A stretch of 64,000 bases of DNA, from positions 1,552,249-1,616,248 of the forward strand of contig NC_091322.1 of the NCBI RefSeq assembly GCF_038502225.1, read 5' to 3'. Positions 14,145 through 25,155 of the stretch are shown one piece after another (positions within the stretch are counted from its first letter, which is position 1; each line of letters starts with the position of its first letter). Position numbers and translations under genes: made by a program. A model generated the notes under the pieces. That model did not search any database, had not been told where the DNA came from, and worked only from the letters and a program-made list of their open reading frames with translations. This stretch comes from Cherax quadricarinatus (Eukaryota; Arthropoda; Malacostraca; Decapoda; Parastacidae).

Positions 14145-14345
14145 TTCTTTCAACGTACCAGCCGTATCCGACCGAGGTGGGGTGGCCCAAAAGGAAAAAC
14201 GAAAGTTTCTCCTTTCAAATTTAGTAATATGTACAGGAGAAGGGGTTACTAGCCCCTTGCTCCCGGCATTTTAGTCGCCTCTTACAACATGCATGGCTTA
14301 CGGAGGAAGAATTCTGTTCCACTTCCCCATGGAGGAGACACACAT
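14145..14345 (+). repeat. Dispersed repeat, partial copy of the 7191-7660 family
   Basis: It shares GGGGTTACTAGCCCCTTGCT and CATGGCTTACGGAGGAAG with 7191-7660. It lacks the second half. Confidence 0.65.
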
Positions 14346-14365
14346 TTATTTTATATATTTTATTA

Positions 14366-14975
14366 TCACACCGGCCGATTCCCACCAAGGCAGGGTGGCC
14401 CGAAAAAGAAAAACTTTCACCATCATTCACTCCATCACTGTCTTGCCAGAAGGGTGCTTTACACTACAGTTTTTAAACTGCAACATTAACACCCCTCATA
14501 TACATATATAATTTATTATTGGTAGCAGGTTGGTAAACAGCAACCACCCAGGGAGGTACTACCATCCTGCCAAATGAGCATGAAATGGAAACCTGCAATT
14601 GTTTTACACATTGGTAGGATTACTGGTGTCATTTCTTTCTCTCATAAACATGCAGGATAACAGGTACATCTTGCTACTTCTATTTACATTTAGGTCACAC
14701 TACACATGTATGTGGACATGCATGTATACACACTCATCCGAGTTTTCCTTTATTTTCTTAATAGTTCTTCTTGCTCATTTTCCTATCATCTCCATGGGGA
14801 TGTGGAAAAGAATTCTGTAAGCCATGTGTGTTGCAAAAGGTAACTAAAATGCAGGAGGAAGGGGGCTAGTAACTCTTTTTGAATAAGTTACTAAATGTAA
14901 AAACAAGGAAAGAGCTTTCATTTCTTCTTTATCAGGTCACCCTGCCTCAGTGGCAAACGACCAGTGTGGTTAAAA
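14366..14975 (+). repeat. Dispersed repeat, second local copy with inverted ends
   Basis: It begins with CACCAAGGCAGGGTGGCCCG and ends near GTCACCCTGCCTCAGTGGC, so the ends are inverted like 7191-7660. The interior is related but diverged. Confidence 0.5.
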
Positions 14976-15206
14976 AAAAAAATGGGTTCCTAGTGTTTCC
15001 ATGTATGAACAAGCTGTTTATAACACCGAACCTATTGTCCCATGGAAAGTACAATTACTGCAAAGGATCATTATGCATCATGAATATTTATAAATGTAGA
15101 CTGGCATTAATAAAAAAAATATATATATATGTTAACAAGTCTTTTAGACCTTGGTCATAAGTGTCAATCATCAAAACTCGAGGACCCTGTGTATACATGC
15201 ACAAAC

Positions 15207-15537
15207 CTGTGGGGTCTGTTGGGACTGGCCGATCTTGAGCAAACAGATCCATTTGGCTGTTTATGAGGACTTGTTGGTGCCGAATGAACTCCAGCAGATG
15301 CTATACTGTGACCACCAGGTGACAGATCCCGTCTTGCTCGTGCTCTCACTGGGGTTGATGGAAGCAGAGGTGAACGTGGTGACACAGGTGGATGGGAAGA
15401 TGGTGCAGGAGAAAGACTTACACCCTCAGCATTTAAAGCATCAAGGTGAGAGTCACGTAAGCTGTCCCGAGGAGAGTTTTGACTGCTGCTGACTGTTGTA
15501 TTGTTTACGTTTGTGCTCTCATCATAACTGCCCACAC
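15207..15537 (-). CDS. FRMD4A: FRMD4A-like, internal exon after the CUPID region
   Basis: The acceptor TTTCAG precedes GTGTGGGC at 15537 and the donor GTTTGTGC follows 15207. GT at the start completes a split GG|T codon. It reads GSYDESTNVNNTTVSSSQNS, then SPAPSSHPPVSPRSPLLP and KQPNGSVCSRSASPN. It is a Ser/Pro-rich disordered segment with many possible proline-directed phosphorylation sites. The 331-bp length keeps the frame into 13435-13749. Confidence 0.8.
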
Positions 15538-15792
15538 CTGAAAGAACAGATATTTTACCTCATCTTAGGAATGAATGTTATTTCCTTCTCAAGTATCATT
15601 CCTAAATCCTAAATTTATCTATAGTCTTCACTATTCCAATTCTCAAGTTTTGTTACAATAGTATTTCTAAAATACAGTACTGTAAATACTTATAAAATGC
15701 AAGAATGGTACTGGACAATACTTTAAGTTCTTCAAAACTGTGACCTAAAACTGTTGTAAGTGTTCACAAATGCTTAATAATTACACAGAATG

Positions 15793-16106
15793 CGAGTCCC
15801 GGTAGCTCGATCGCTAGCGCACTCAGTTATTACACTGAGGTCCAGAGATTGAATCTCTGGTACAGCTGGAAAACATCAGGGATGTGTTTCCATAAGACAC
15901 TTGCTGTCCCTGTTCACCCATCAGTATCAAATGGGTACCTGGGTGATAGTCGACTGGTGTGGGTCGCATCCTGGGACAAAACTGACCTAATTTGCCCAAA
16001 ATGCTCAGCATAATAAGCGCTTTTTATATAGTAGTATGTCACTGATGTCAGCTAGGCCTGCATACCTTGCACGTGTACTTGTAGAAATAAAGATATTATT
16101 ATTATA
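15793..16106 (+). mobile_element. tRNA-derived SINE-like element
   Basis: The head GTCCCGGTAGCTCGATCGC and GAGATTGAATCTC resemble tRNA A- and B-box promoter blocks. The body shares GTCGACTGGTGTGGGTCGC with the inverted element at 59315-59710. The 3' end is AATAAAG followed by (ATT)n, usual for SINE tails. It lies in the intron 15538-17931. Confidence 0.6.
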
Positions 16107-17086
16107 AATCACATTACATAAGTATTCAAGTACCTCCTCATCAGTGTAGCACAAGTTGCTTTACAAAAAAACAATGAAATCACTTTGTGAGGAATAACTG
16201 TTGCCAAATTGGTGCAGTTAAATAGAAAAATAATTTACTCCCAGTAAACCTACTTACACCACACCTTGCACATAAGCTCTTAGCATGACTGCTCATCACC
16301 GATTTAAAAAAAAATAAAAACACTTCCATTTTCCCGTCAAGTCTCTACCTGCATTATCCTAACATGTATTTTGTGGGCAGTACAAGAATCATACAATGTA
16401 ATAACAATGTAAAGTTGCCTTTTCTCAGGTGCCCTTTTTATTTTGTTCACAATGCTAAACAAAGTTTGTGTTGTCTCCTCCCTATTTATACTACCGGTCC
16501 ATAATACTAAACAAGGTTTAAGTTATTTCAGTCTTATTCCATTATACTATACTTTAACATCCCCTCAAAATATATTATTTAATCTTTAAAATAAGACTTA
16601 TTTCATTCTCTCCTTTCCCCCTCCTTCCCTCTCTCCCTGTCTTTCAACACTTCCCATCCCTCATACCTCTATCATAAATAGCACATACTTAACCTACACG
16701 AGCAAGTTCTGCATTTACGAATCCTCCTTTTCATAAGTTTCGAATTATACCTTACTGCCCAAAACCTACAAGGCCAGTTTATGTATTATATGCCAAACAT
16801 CATTTTTCCAAGCTTCAGATTTTCTAGTGCTTATAAAAGAAGTTGGTCACAGGTCTTGGGGGTGAAGGCATCTCAATACAACTTATGCTGAAATGGCACT
16901 TAATTACAACATTACAACCTATTAGATCACAATTTTACTGTATACAGCACTACTAACTTAATGTCACATTACAGTTTCTCTGCAAATGTGATAAAAATGT
17001 CTACCTCAAAGTGCTATGCTAACTTTACCCAACTCCAAAAAGCTCTCAAGAAGACAGCACTATCTTCAAATATGAGAGAGACTTAA

Positions 17087-17241
17087 CCCTCGAACTGTCC
17101 AAATGTAGATCTATGTTCGCTCGCATAGCACTCCAAACGTAGATCTACATTTGATTTTACATGCTTTATGTAAAAAAATGTAGATCTACGTTCGGAGCGT
17201 TACGCGAGCGAACGTAGATCTACGTTTGGACAATTTAAGGG
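17087..17241. mobile_element. 155-bp TTAA MITE with repeated GTAGATCTAC palindromes
   Basis: TTAA flanks both sides (17083-17086, 17242-17245). The termini are CCCTCGAACTGTCCAAATG and the inverted CCCTTAAATTGTCCAAACG. GTAGATCT(A/AC) cores occur four times and GCTCGCATAGC-type blocks lie between. It is the deletion-derived relative of the element at 3545-3995. Confidence 0.75.
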
Positions 17242-17619
17242 TTAATATCCTGAGATCAGTAAGGAAGTATCTAATACTGGACACTAGTACAGGATTAAAC
17301 TTTCAGCAAAGTGTGCAATAAGTGCCAAAGAGAAAAAAGTACCAGTACTGATAAACTAGTTTCAATTAACATTGAATACCTGGTTCATATGACCCTCAAG
17401 TTGACACAACCCTTAAAACCCAACACCACCAACCCTGTCCTCAATTTACAAACTGCAGGAATTAACCTACATTTCTTTTATAGATTTCAATTAATTTTCC
17501 CTCTGTTTCTTTTAATAATATTTTTTGACTGCCACATAAGATATTTTTTCTTTACAGTGCATCTTATATGATGTAAAATACAGTAAAATTTGTATCAAGG
17601 GCAAAACACTTGTCGTTTC

Positions 17620-17672
17620 ACCAGAGCAGGTTGAGCTGTGACTCGACCCTTGCAACCACAAATGGATGAGTA
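17620..17672 (+). mobile_element. CR1-like LINE (family 1), 3' tail fragment
   Basis: The sense-strand tail motif ACTCGACCCTTGCAACCACA followed by GGATGAGTAC matches the tails at 4812-10280 in the opposite orientation. Only about 50 bp remain. Confidence 0.6.
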
Positions 17673-17931
17673 CATTACTTTGACACTGAAGTACACACCA
17701 CAATCAGAGTTGTGTTAAACAATGACCCATTTGGCACACAACATTACTCTCACTTATTTAAGTGCTGAAAATAGACTGTGAACTCAATGGCAAAAATATT
17801 GATGGTCAACACTTTTTTAAATGAGTGTGGTCCCAAGAATGCCAGTTTTAAGCTGACCCTACTCGACCATTTTCTCATTTAAATGTAAATTCATTGTGTC
17901 CATAAACAAAACTCATGAATAAAGTCCTTAC

Positions 17932-18205
17932 CCTCGCTGTCCGACACAGGTCGAGGTTTTTTCTTCTGTTTTGGCATACCACTTGCTGTTGCTGCCTGCT
18001 TAGATTTGGCAGCTTTTAGTTTATGTTCCAGGTCTTTTAATCGCTGAGCAGATTGCTGGTATGTCATTTTGCGCTGTTTTCTAACTCCTTTCCTTGCTGA
18101 CGTTTCATTTGCTAATCTTAAAGCGGCACTCGTAATTTTACCTTGAATTTCGTACTCTAATTCCAAGGCTGCTACAGTTTCCTCCTGTGTAGTAGTTACA
18201 ATGTA
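17932..18205 (-). CDS. FRMD4A: FRMD4A-like, CUPID/DUF3338 exon, helical part
   Basis: The acceptor ATTCAG precedes TACATTG at 18205 and the donor GTAAGG follows 17932. It encodes 91 residues: LEYEIQGKITSAALRLANE, RKGVRKQRKMTYQQSAQRL and LKDLEHKLKAAKSKQ. This is the helical 'RLAN..K..KKQRK..Y..A...L...E' pattern of the CUPID domain, which binds cytohesins in FRMD4A, FRMD4B and INAVA. A basic KQKKKPRP stretch follows. It ends in phase 1 (G|GT). Confidence 0.88.
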
Positions 18206-18252
18206 CTGAATACCAATCAAAAATTATAAAGACACAAAGATATCAGAATATG

Positions 18253-18396
18253 ACTCACGAAATCGTAATGACACGATTGCAAACAAACCATACCACGGAC
18301 GGGGATAGAACCTGCGATCAGAGTCTGAAAAACTCCATGGTCTGGAGTTTTGAGACTCTCTGATCGCGGGTTCTATCCCCGTCCATGGTATGGTTT
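18253..18396. repeat. Inverted pair of tRNA-derived SINE heads inside a 349-bp intron
   Basis: The two arms share, inverted, ATCGCGGGTTCTATCCCCG-type B-box sequence and GAGTTTTGAGACTCT. The 3' arm of the minus copy continues to CACGAAATCGTAATGACACG. The RNA from either strand would fold into a long hairpin. The same family occurs at 3588-3752 and 19306-19575. Confidence 0.75.
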
Positions 18397-18554
18397 ATAT
18401 CAGAATATACTTTACAGTGAATATTAATAAATTCACATAAAATTATTTATTCCATCTTTTTTCTGTATACAGCCCTATATTCTGCCAATAAATAAGCCAT
18501 TAAAAATTTCTAGCAGATTTTGGTCTTTGCAAGTGCTGTAAAAGTTATCTGTAC

Positions 18555-18820
18555 CTGTTTGTTAATGATTTTGTTAATAAGATTTTCACTAAGCGTAAAC
18601 GATGTACCAACTCTCTTGCGCACAGTAGGCGGAGGCTGCCCTGGCATTAGAGGGTACTCGGGAGGCAACTCTCCTGTTAACTCTCCTTCACGCAGACATA
18701 ATAACCTCAGCTCCTCCTCCTTTTCTTTGATCTTCTCCTGGAGTGCATCTCGACGCTGCTTAAGAGCACTCTGCATCTCCATCCTGGCTTGGTGGAGGCT
18801 CTCAGTGCTGGCACTATCTT
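18555..18820 (-). CDS. FRMD4A: FRMD4A-like, CUPID/DUF3338 exon, coiled coil and LCLREGELTG signature
   Basis: The acceptor CATCAG is right of 18820 and the donor GTACAG left of 18555. It reads STESLHQARMEMQSALKQRR, a predicted coiled coil QEKIKEKEEELRLL, then the family signature CLREGELTGELPPEYPL and PTVRKRVGTSFTLSEN. This matches the vertebrate FRMD4 block around 'LCLREAELTG..P.EYPL'. The first two bases complete GAA. It ends on a codon boundary. Confidence 0.92.
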
Positions 18821-18982
18821 CTGATGAAACATTATAAAAAAGTAAGATCAAATATGCATGAATAAATTTCAGTAAGATATTGGCTTCCTGATTTTGAACA
18901 AGCTGAATCAAGTAAGGAAAAATGCCAGGCAATGTAGTACAGTGTATGTATTATATTTCAACAATTTAAATTTTACATTTAC

Positions 18983-19124
18983 CTGCAAGAGAATTGTTGA
19001 CCAAGGATGAGTGTGATCCAGATCTAGAGAGGTTTGATGATGAGGAATGAGTGGAGAGCGAGACACAGCTGCGAGATAATTCCACGGCTAGCTCTGGGAG
19101 TTCCCGAACCCCACTTGCCTCACT
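18983..19124 (-). CDS. FRMD4A: FRMD4A-like, exon linking FERM to the CUPID region
   Basis: The acceptor TTTACAG precedes AGTGAGGC and the donor GTAAATG follows. The 47 residues read SEASGVRELPELAVELSRSC, then SLSTHSSSSNLSRSGSHSS. The 'ELAVELS' segment corresponds to the short conserved 'EIAIDLT' element after the FERM domain in vertebrate FRMD4; the rest is Ser-rich. Entry is at phase 0, exit at phase 1. Confidence 0.82.
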
Positions 19125-19305
19125 CTGTAAAGCATTTATTAATACAATTTAGCCAACAAAGACATTAAAAACAAATGATCCTACAAGAGTTTAGATTTAT
19201 AAACAGCTACAAAATCTTAAATTTCACAATTTTATAAACAACACTAACAGAGCAGAATTTCTGTGGTCAATGCTAGTTCTTCACTTTAACTATATATTAC
19301 AAAAT

Positions 19306-19575
19306 GACTTACGAAATTATAATGACACGATTGCAAAAAACCATGCCATGGGTGGGGTTAGAACCCACAATCAGAGAGTCTCAAAACTCCAGACCGTCGC
19401 GTTAGCCACTGGGCCAGCTAGCCTCAATAAGATTCATCCAACTAGGTATATTTATGGTGTATAAATATACCTAGCTGGATGAATCTTATTGTGGCTAGCT
19501 GGCCCAGTGGCTAACGGGACAGTCTGGAGTTTTGAGACTCTGGTCGTGGGTTCTAACCCCGCCAGTGGTATGATT
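19306..19575. repeat. Long inverted pair of tRNA-derived SINEs with intact A and B boxes
   Basis: The plus-strand half carries TGGCCCAGTGGCTAACGGG (A box) and GTGGGTTCTAACCCCG (B box). The other half is its inverse. The arms meet near 19455 and include CCTAGCTGGATGAATCTTAT. It lies in the FRMD4A-like intron 19125-21437. Confidence 0.8.
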
Positions 19576-19820
19576 TTTGTATTACAAATTTAGATGACAA
19601 TTTCATACATTTTGAAAAGCCCCTGGCTATGCTGAGCATTTTGAGCTAACTAAAACAAATTTAAAACAACTTAGCATTACATATATGAGTCAAATTAGAC
19701 TATTTGAATGCTAAGTTTAATATAAATTGTCTGATGATAACATTATTAAATGCAATGAAAATTTTAAGCAACAAAATTACATTATACACTAAAAAAGCAA
19801 TGTTAATGTGAATAGTAATA

Positions 19821-21016
19821 CAGGTTGGCCATCACTAATCTGGCACTAATTTTGGCTAGCATAATTTCAAATTTCCAGGGCTGCAACACCAACCTGATGC
19901 TACTGTTTGGTGGGGTTACTTGCTGCATAAGTCATTCCAATTTCTTTTTCCCCATTTATTGTTATAACCTGCTCACTTTTAGCCCTAGCCATGGTTCCAA
20001 TGAATAAAAGAAATGCTTCTCACTGTGTAAAGCACCTACACCGTACATTGGCCATAAAAGATAAAGTGGCTTTGAAGACACTGTTGGTCGCCATGAGCTC
20101 AGCTCACTCAGATAAGCTGTGATCGGTAAATTTGGGCCTACATATGAGAGAACAGGTCTGTGTGATAAATGTGAACAATGTAAAAAAAAATCCTGCAGCA
20201 TGTAGCGCATAATGAAAAAAATAGGCAACTGTGCTTTTGGTGTAAAAGAGCGATTTTGCGGTACATTTTCATATGGTATTTATGGTTGTATTCTCGTTTT
20301 CTTGGTCTCATTTGATAGAATGGAAGATTTATTACAGAAATAGATATAATTTTGATTAGTTTCACGCCAGAAAGTACTTTAAAATTAAGCTCAAATTAGT
20401 GGAAATGTTCGATTTTTGCCGATGTTCAAGAGTAAACAAATGACATCACATTCCAATGCATGTCCAACTGGCCAGTTTAATATGCAGTCACGAATGGGTT
20501 GACATTATTTATACAATTATTACAATTAATGCAGTAGCCTGCATAACAGTAAATCTTCTATTTTTTTGTGAATAAAAATTCAAAATGGAAAGCAAGCGTA
20601 ATATGAGAGAGACCTGGAGACATAACTAACGAACAGAGAAAATGTTATTTTAGTGCTAGGAATGTCTGCATTGTTTATTCTGGACCCTATTTTGAAATTG
20701 GCATCTCTTGAAATTCATGTGAAATTGGCCAAATTACCAATTTCTGACCACTTTATTGGGTAGTTGAAATAGGTAAATAGGCAGTTTCTTGTACTCAGTC
20801 GACAGATAGAAGGAATACTAGCGAAAAAGCTATGAGTTTGGTAGACTGGAACAATGGAATGTGCCAAAAATAGGGCATAAAGTGGTGGAAATCACCGATG
20901 CGTAAATATCGCCGTTGGGCAAGTGTATTCTAACCTAACCACTCTGAAATCCAGCAAAATCACTAATGTGGCAACCTACAGATCCTGATGATGCCAGATT
21001 AGTGATGGCCAACCTG
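19821..21016. mobile_element. DNA transposon with 24-bp perfect inverted ends (Tc1/mariner-like)
   Basis: It starts CAGGTTGGCCATCACTAATC and ends with the exact inverse, perfect over 24 bp. TA precedes the left end; TG follows the right end, perhaps a mutated TA. There is no transposase frame. A truncated copy of the ~1-kb TTAA family (about 20075-20925) fills most of it. Confidence 0.65.
20075..20925 (+). mobile_element. ~1-kb TTAA-family element, copy 2, truncated at both ends
   Basis: It aligns with 2227-3247, for example GATAAGCTGTGATCGGTAAA and TTTTTGCCGATGTTCAAG, but has no TTAA or CCC termini. It is nested in the element at 19821-21016. Confidence 0.65.
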
Positions 21017-21100
21017 TGCAACTTGGTTTTAACACTTTTTGTTATAATAATTAAAATCTTGAATAATTATGTACATACTTAGCTTTATATATACAGTATA

Positions 21101-21401
21101 CAGGCATACCTTGCTAATACGGCATTTTGCTTTAGTGCTTCATTAATACGGTGCTTTTCAATGATATTCATTTTTATTATATTCAATGGTGACATGCACA
21201 TCAGCTGAATGTAGTATTTTAATTATTTAGATTTTTGCATAATTTTTTTAGGTATAGTGCTATTGCACTTAATAAATGATAGTATGAATATGCTTTTAGG
21301 CTGTCATATGCACTGAAAAAAAATATATATATAAAAGGCCTGTGATTCACTTTAAGGCAGTGGTCTGGCCCCTAACCCATCATATTAGCAAGGTATGACT
21401 G
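21101..21401. mobile_element. Tigger-like MITE, 301 bp
   Basis: It starts CAGGCATACCTTGCTAATAC and ends with the inverse of CAGTCATACCTTGCTAATA. TA duplications flank both ends. CAGGCATACC is the Tigger-type terminus. No coding. Confidence 0.75.
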
Positions 21402-21437
21402 TAATGTATTTTATCTGGCAACAAATAGTCAGCACAC

Positions 21438-21579
21438 CCTGGAGGTTTTACGGTCGAGGTAGAACTGATGCTGAGCGATCGCCATGGACCAGATTGCCTT
21501 GCAGAGAGCCTGGGTCTCTGCAAACCAAACGTAAACACTAACGTTGCCAGGTCCAAATGTCCTTCTTGACACTGATACT
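21438..21579 (-). CDS. FRMD4A: FRMD4A-like, FERM F3 lobe exon 2
   Basis: The acceptor CTTGCAG is right of 21579 and the donor GTGTGC left of 21438. It encodes VSVSRRTFGPGNVSVYVWF, then TQALCKAIWSMAIAQHQFY and LDRKTSR. This is the last strand and C-terminal helix of the PH-like F3 lobe, matching vertebrate FRMD4 'SVTRRTFG..I.V..W......K.IW.MAI.QHQFYLDRK'. The first base completes AG|A (Arg) from 23738-23959. The three surrounding reading phases agree. Confidence 0.92.
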
Positions 21580-22039
21580 CTGCAAGATAAATTATAAGGT
21601 TAAGGGCATCAGAAATTCATTGCAGCCACCATCACCAAAAAATCAAGTTCAACTGGCTTATCATTTTTTACATGCACTATTAATAACTATCTAGACAAAT
21701 ATAATTATATGCTATGTAAACATTATACAAGAGAGCAAAAACAATGCTCAGTCTGTGTTTCAAACAACTAAAGCTATAATACAATAAATGCTTAATCATA
21801 AATACCAGTAGTCATAAGGACTTCACTGAACACAATCAATAAAACCTGTATGTAAACATATCACCTATTTAATAAATTCTATATTTTACTTCAGAAAGTC
21901 TGATCAGATAATATTTCAGTACTGAGGACCATTACAATTCAGTGTAAGTGAAATGAATTACTTATGTGCAGATTTTTTCCAAATGCACAGGTACTTAAGT
22001 GCCACTTAAAAACTAAAAGCATAAAAGAGAAAAACTCAC

Positions 22040-22147
22040 TGTGTGGTAGCCTCAGTGATGGCTGCTAGTAGATCATCATGATGATCACGCGAGTCTTCAA
22101 TTGCATCCTCGTAGAGGTTAAACGAACTCAGGGTGTGCACCACTCTA
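22040..22147 (-). CDS. FRMD4A: Candidate cassette exon of the FRMD4A-like gene
   Basis: A 108-bp block has a strong donor (CACA|GTGAGTTTTT) and a weaker acceptor (TTGTCCGAG). It reads SRVVHTLSSFNLYEDAIEDS, then RDHHDDLLAAITEATT, with no stop. Its borders are phase 2 on both sides, matching both neighbours, so inclusion would insert 36 residues in F3 between HDPK and VSVSRRTF. I know of no such insert in vertebrate FRMD4. It may be an arthropod-specific alternative exon, an alternative promoter exon or chance. Confidence 0.35.
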
Positions 22148-23737
22148 CTCGGACAAGACAACACCATGCATCACACCACCATGCCAACGACACAACTTAA
22201 ACACTAACTCACCAACTGGCTGCAGGCCACTTAGCTGTGTTCACAGTTAGCATAACAGCATTCAAGATTCAGTGGAAATTTACAGATATTTAAATGAAGC
22301 TTCAGCAGCATTAAGTTGTTGTATGTTCGTTGTGATAAAAACGCAACATTTCAACAACTACAGTAGGTATTAATAGCTCAAGCTATGGTTAAAATATCCA
22401 GAAATTGGACTTAATACTAAGCTTTATGAAACTAATCTAAATCAAGGAAACACTTGATAATTAGAAAAGAAATGTAGTCATGGAATTTTCCAACTGCCAC
22501 ACTATCATTCAATTTAAGAAAAATTGAAATCTACCCCCTCACCAATTTTATTTATGTTAGTAGTGGAAGTTACTTTGAACCCTCATATTCACTAAATATA
22601 ACTACATAAAACTGTTGTTTATAGGATTTATATCATGAGTACTACAGTAATACTGCATTAGTAATGCTCACTGTAACTTATACTTGTGCATCTTTCTCAT
22701 AACTAATAATAAATGAAATTTTATATGATCAATACTATCAGGTAAAAAAAATAATACATTACAAGTAGCAAAATGGAGTAATGGAGTACTGTACCCATTG
22801 TAATCCCCCCCCTCCCTTTTTGAGAAGCTCTCTACCTAGCAGAGGATGCAATAACAGTAAGAAGTGGGAGAGGGAACTTGTGTTGCCCTCAGTCTCACAT
22901 AAATTGAAAGTATTCACAAGAACTTTAGTTACAGAATTCTCTCTCCCATTTTCCACGCAGGCAGTGGATAAAACAAGCTTATTTGTAAAATCTGTAAACT
23001 ATAACTTTCTAGGGCTAATTTGAACATTTATATATGGAAAAAATTTAGCAAAAGGACTTAAAGTAATTATTAACTGTCAGTAAATTAGATGCAATTTATC
23101 AATTAGTAGACATAAAGAGTATTTAGTTTTTTTTTTTTTTGGTACAAGTATTAATAAAAAACATTTAAAACAATTAATCATTCCTTAAGATAGAGAATAC
23201 GAGTGACAATTGTAAAGAAGTACTTTATGTTACTTTAATATGAAGAGGAATAATGGTACATTGTACAAGCAAGATATCTTGCACTGAAATGAATCTTCAT
23301 ACTTGAGATAGAGGAAGACACTAGTGCAGCTCTTCTAGCGATAAAATAGAAACTGTTCACAGGACAAATTCCAAGAGCTTATAAAAGGCAGCTCCAGAAA
23401 AATACATCATGAAGGCCAATAAATGCTGCACCTAACTGCTTGAAAAAAATGTGTGTGTAGAGTATTTAAACAATTATATGACAAGAAGATGGCAAGGAAA
23501 GGGATTCGGCAGCAGGTAGAAAAGCTAAGACAGGCACAGCAGCAGTAAGTCTGCTCAACATTCTCACACACTGCCAAGTAGCCAAGGCAGCCAGGTCATA
23601 CTTCTTGGGGGGAGTCAGTGAGTCTTCCAGTGTTCAAAATTAGTAATGAATTGATACTAATTACCATTTTAAGTATCAACTACATTCCTAACTAATTCAT
23701 TCTATTTAAAATCAACATATATACACAAAGACCTTAC
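22148..23737. other. Intron sequence with no recognised element
   Basis: AT-rich, with no terminal repeats, tandem arrays or coding similarity that I recognise. Confidence 0.5.
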
Positions 23738-23959
23738 CTCTTTGGATCATGAACTTCTATTGAAAATTTTCTTTCTCGAAAGTACAGGTTTTCCAGTTGT
23801 TTCCAGAGGAAGACACGTCTAGGTTTTCTCTTGTCAAGGAAATCGTACTGTGCAATGCCGTTATGACTGAGGCCAAGGTACCACGGGAGGTTGGACCTGT
23901 CTCGCACCTCGTAGTAGTGGACACCGTAGGTAGGAAGTCTCTCCACCAGGCTCATATAC
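23738..23959 (-). CDS. FRMD4A: FRMD4A-like, FERM F3 lobe exon 1
   Basis: The acceptor TTTTAAG precedes GTATATGAG at 23959 and the donor GTAAGGTC follows 23738. It reads YMSLVERLPTYGVHYYEVRD, then LPWYLGLSHNGIAQYDFLDK and WKQLENLYFRERKFSIEVHD. It is almost word for word the start of the FRMD4 F3 (PH-like) lobe, the part of FERM domains that usually binds lipids or peptide tails. This exon is the clearest family identifier in the window. Confidence 0.95.
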
Positions 23960-24639
23960 CTTAAAACAAATATTTCCACATTAAAACCTCTTAACTATAC
24001 ACAAATAACCATTTATAGTCAGTGTGACTTTGTAAATATCCAAGTCAGACCGAAATGTCATCGTAAGCTTGTTTCTCCTATGTGCAGGTTATGTGTGTAT
24101 TGTTCCAGTCACAGTATTGTGCCTTTCTGTTCTTTAACCTCTCAGCTGTTAAGTTATACATGTAGTAGATGTAAAAATTGACAGTAATGAACAAGATATA
24201 TTCTATATGTATAAACAGATAAGGCAGGTAGACAGTGTGTTGAATTCAAGACCTATTGACAATTTGGGGCCTGGTCTAGGACCAGGCTTGGCGAAGAGCA
24301 GTGACCCACAGTTCTGCCCACAGGTAACCATGAAGATCATTAAGGAGAAAGTAAAAGCTCATTTTTTTATAAAAAAAAATGGATATGCTAATGTGAGGGA
24401 AGGGGAAAGGAGAAAGTGGAATTTGCAGAGTGCTGGAATGCAAATACTACTAAGTCCTCCATACTATCATCATACAACAAAAAAAATTGCACTACCAATC
24501 ATACAACTCACATACAGGTATTAAGAAAAATTAAACTAAAACCACCCAAGCTGTCATTAAAATAAATACAGCACTGTATTGAACCCTAATAAGTAAAAAT
24601 GTTGTGCTAAATTAAAACACATCAATTAGAAACATACAA

Positions 24640-24990
24640 ACAACTCAGCACTGCAGGTTTACTGACCCATTGTATGGCTAGGCAGGTCCAATTCATTCAC
24701 CCATCCAACCTATAAAGCTACCTAAAATTTTAGCTTCACTGACACTACTGAGAGTTTATTCCACTCATCTACAATTCTACTGCCAAACCAGTACTTCACT
24801 ACAGTCTTTCTTAATCTAAATTTGTACAACTTGAATGCACTGCTGTAAACCCTGTCTTAGATATTTTAAGCACGTTATTTATAGCCTTTTATTTATCCTC
24901 ATTTTCCGTTTGTACATTTCAATTATATCCACTATAATTCTACATATTCTGTACTTCAATCATGCTGAAAGATTCAAGTAAAATGTCACC
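24640..24990 (-). mobile_element. Decayed LINE 3' fragment
   Basis: On the minus strand, broken pieces of an RT C-terminus (a WQ*NCR*VE* pattern equivalent to VDEWN) and a tail with GGACCTGCCTAGCCATA-like sequence suggest an old CR1-type 3' end. Many stops. Confidence 0.4.
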
Positions 24991-25155
24991 AAAGTCTCAA
25001 AAGACATTTTAGTCATTATACATCTCAATTATTTTCAAAGTGTATGTCATTAAACTGTGCCACATTTAACAAGACTCTCAAGCAGCAATCTCTGCAAGCA
25101 AGTGACCATGAACAAGACGAGTGCCTAATCTCCAATCTTCAAATAATTTTCTTAA

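Noticed and set aside
19306..19575. A functional tRNA gene
   Set aside because: A and B boxes are present, but the sequence is a mirrored SINE pair with several related copies, and I could not fold a convincing acceptor stem.
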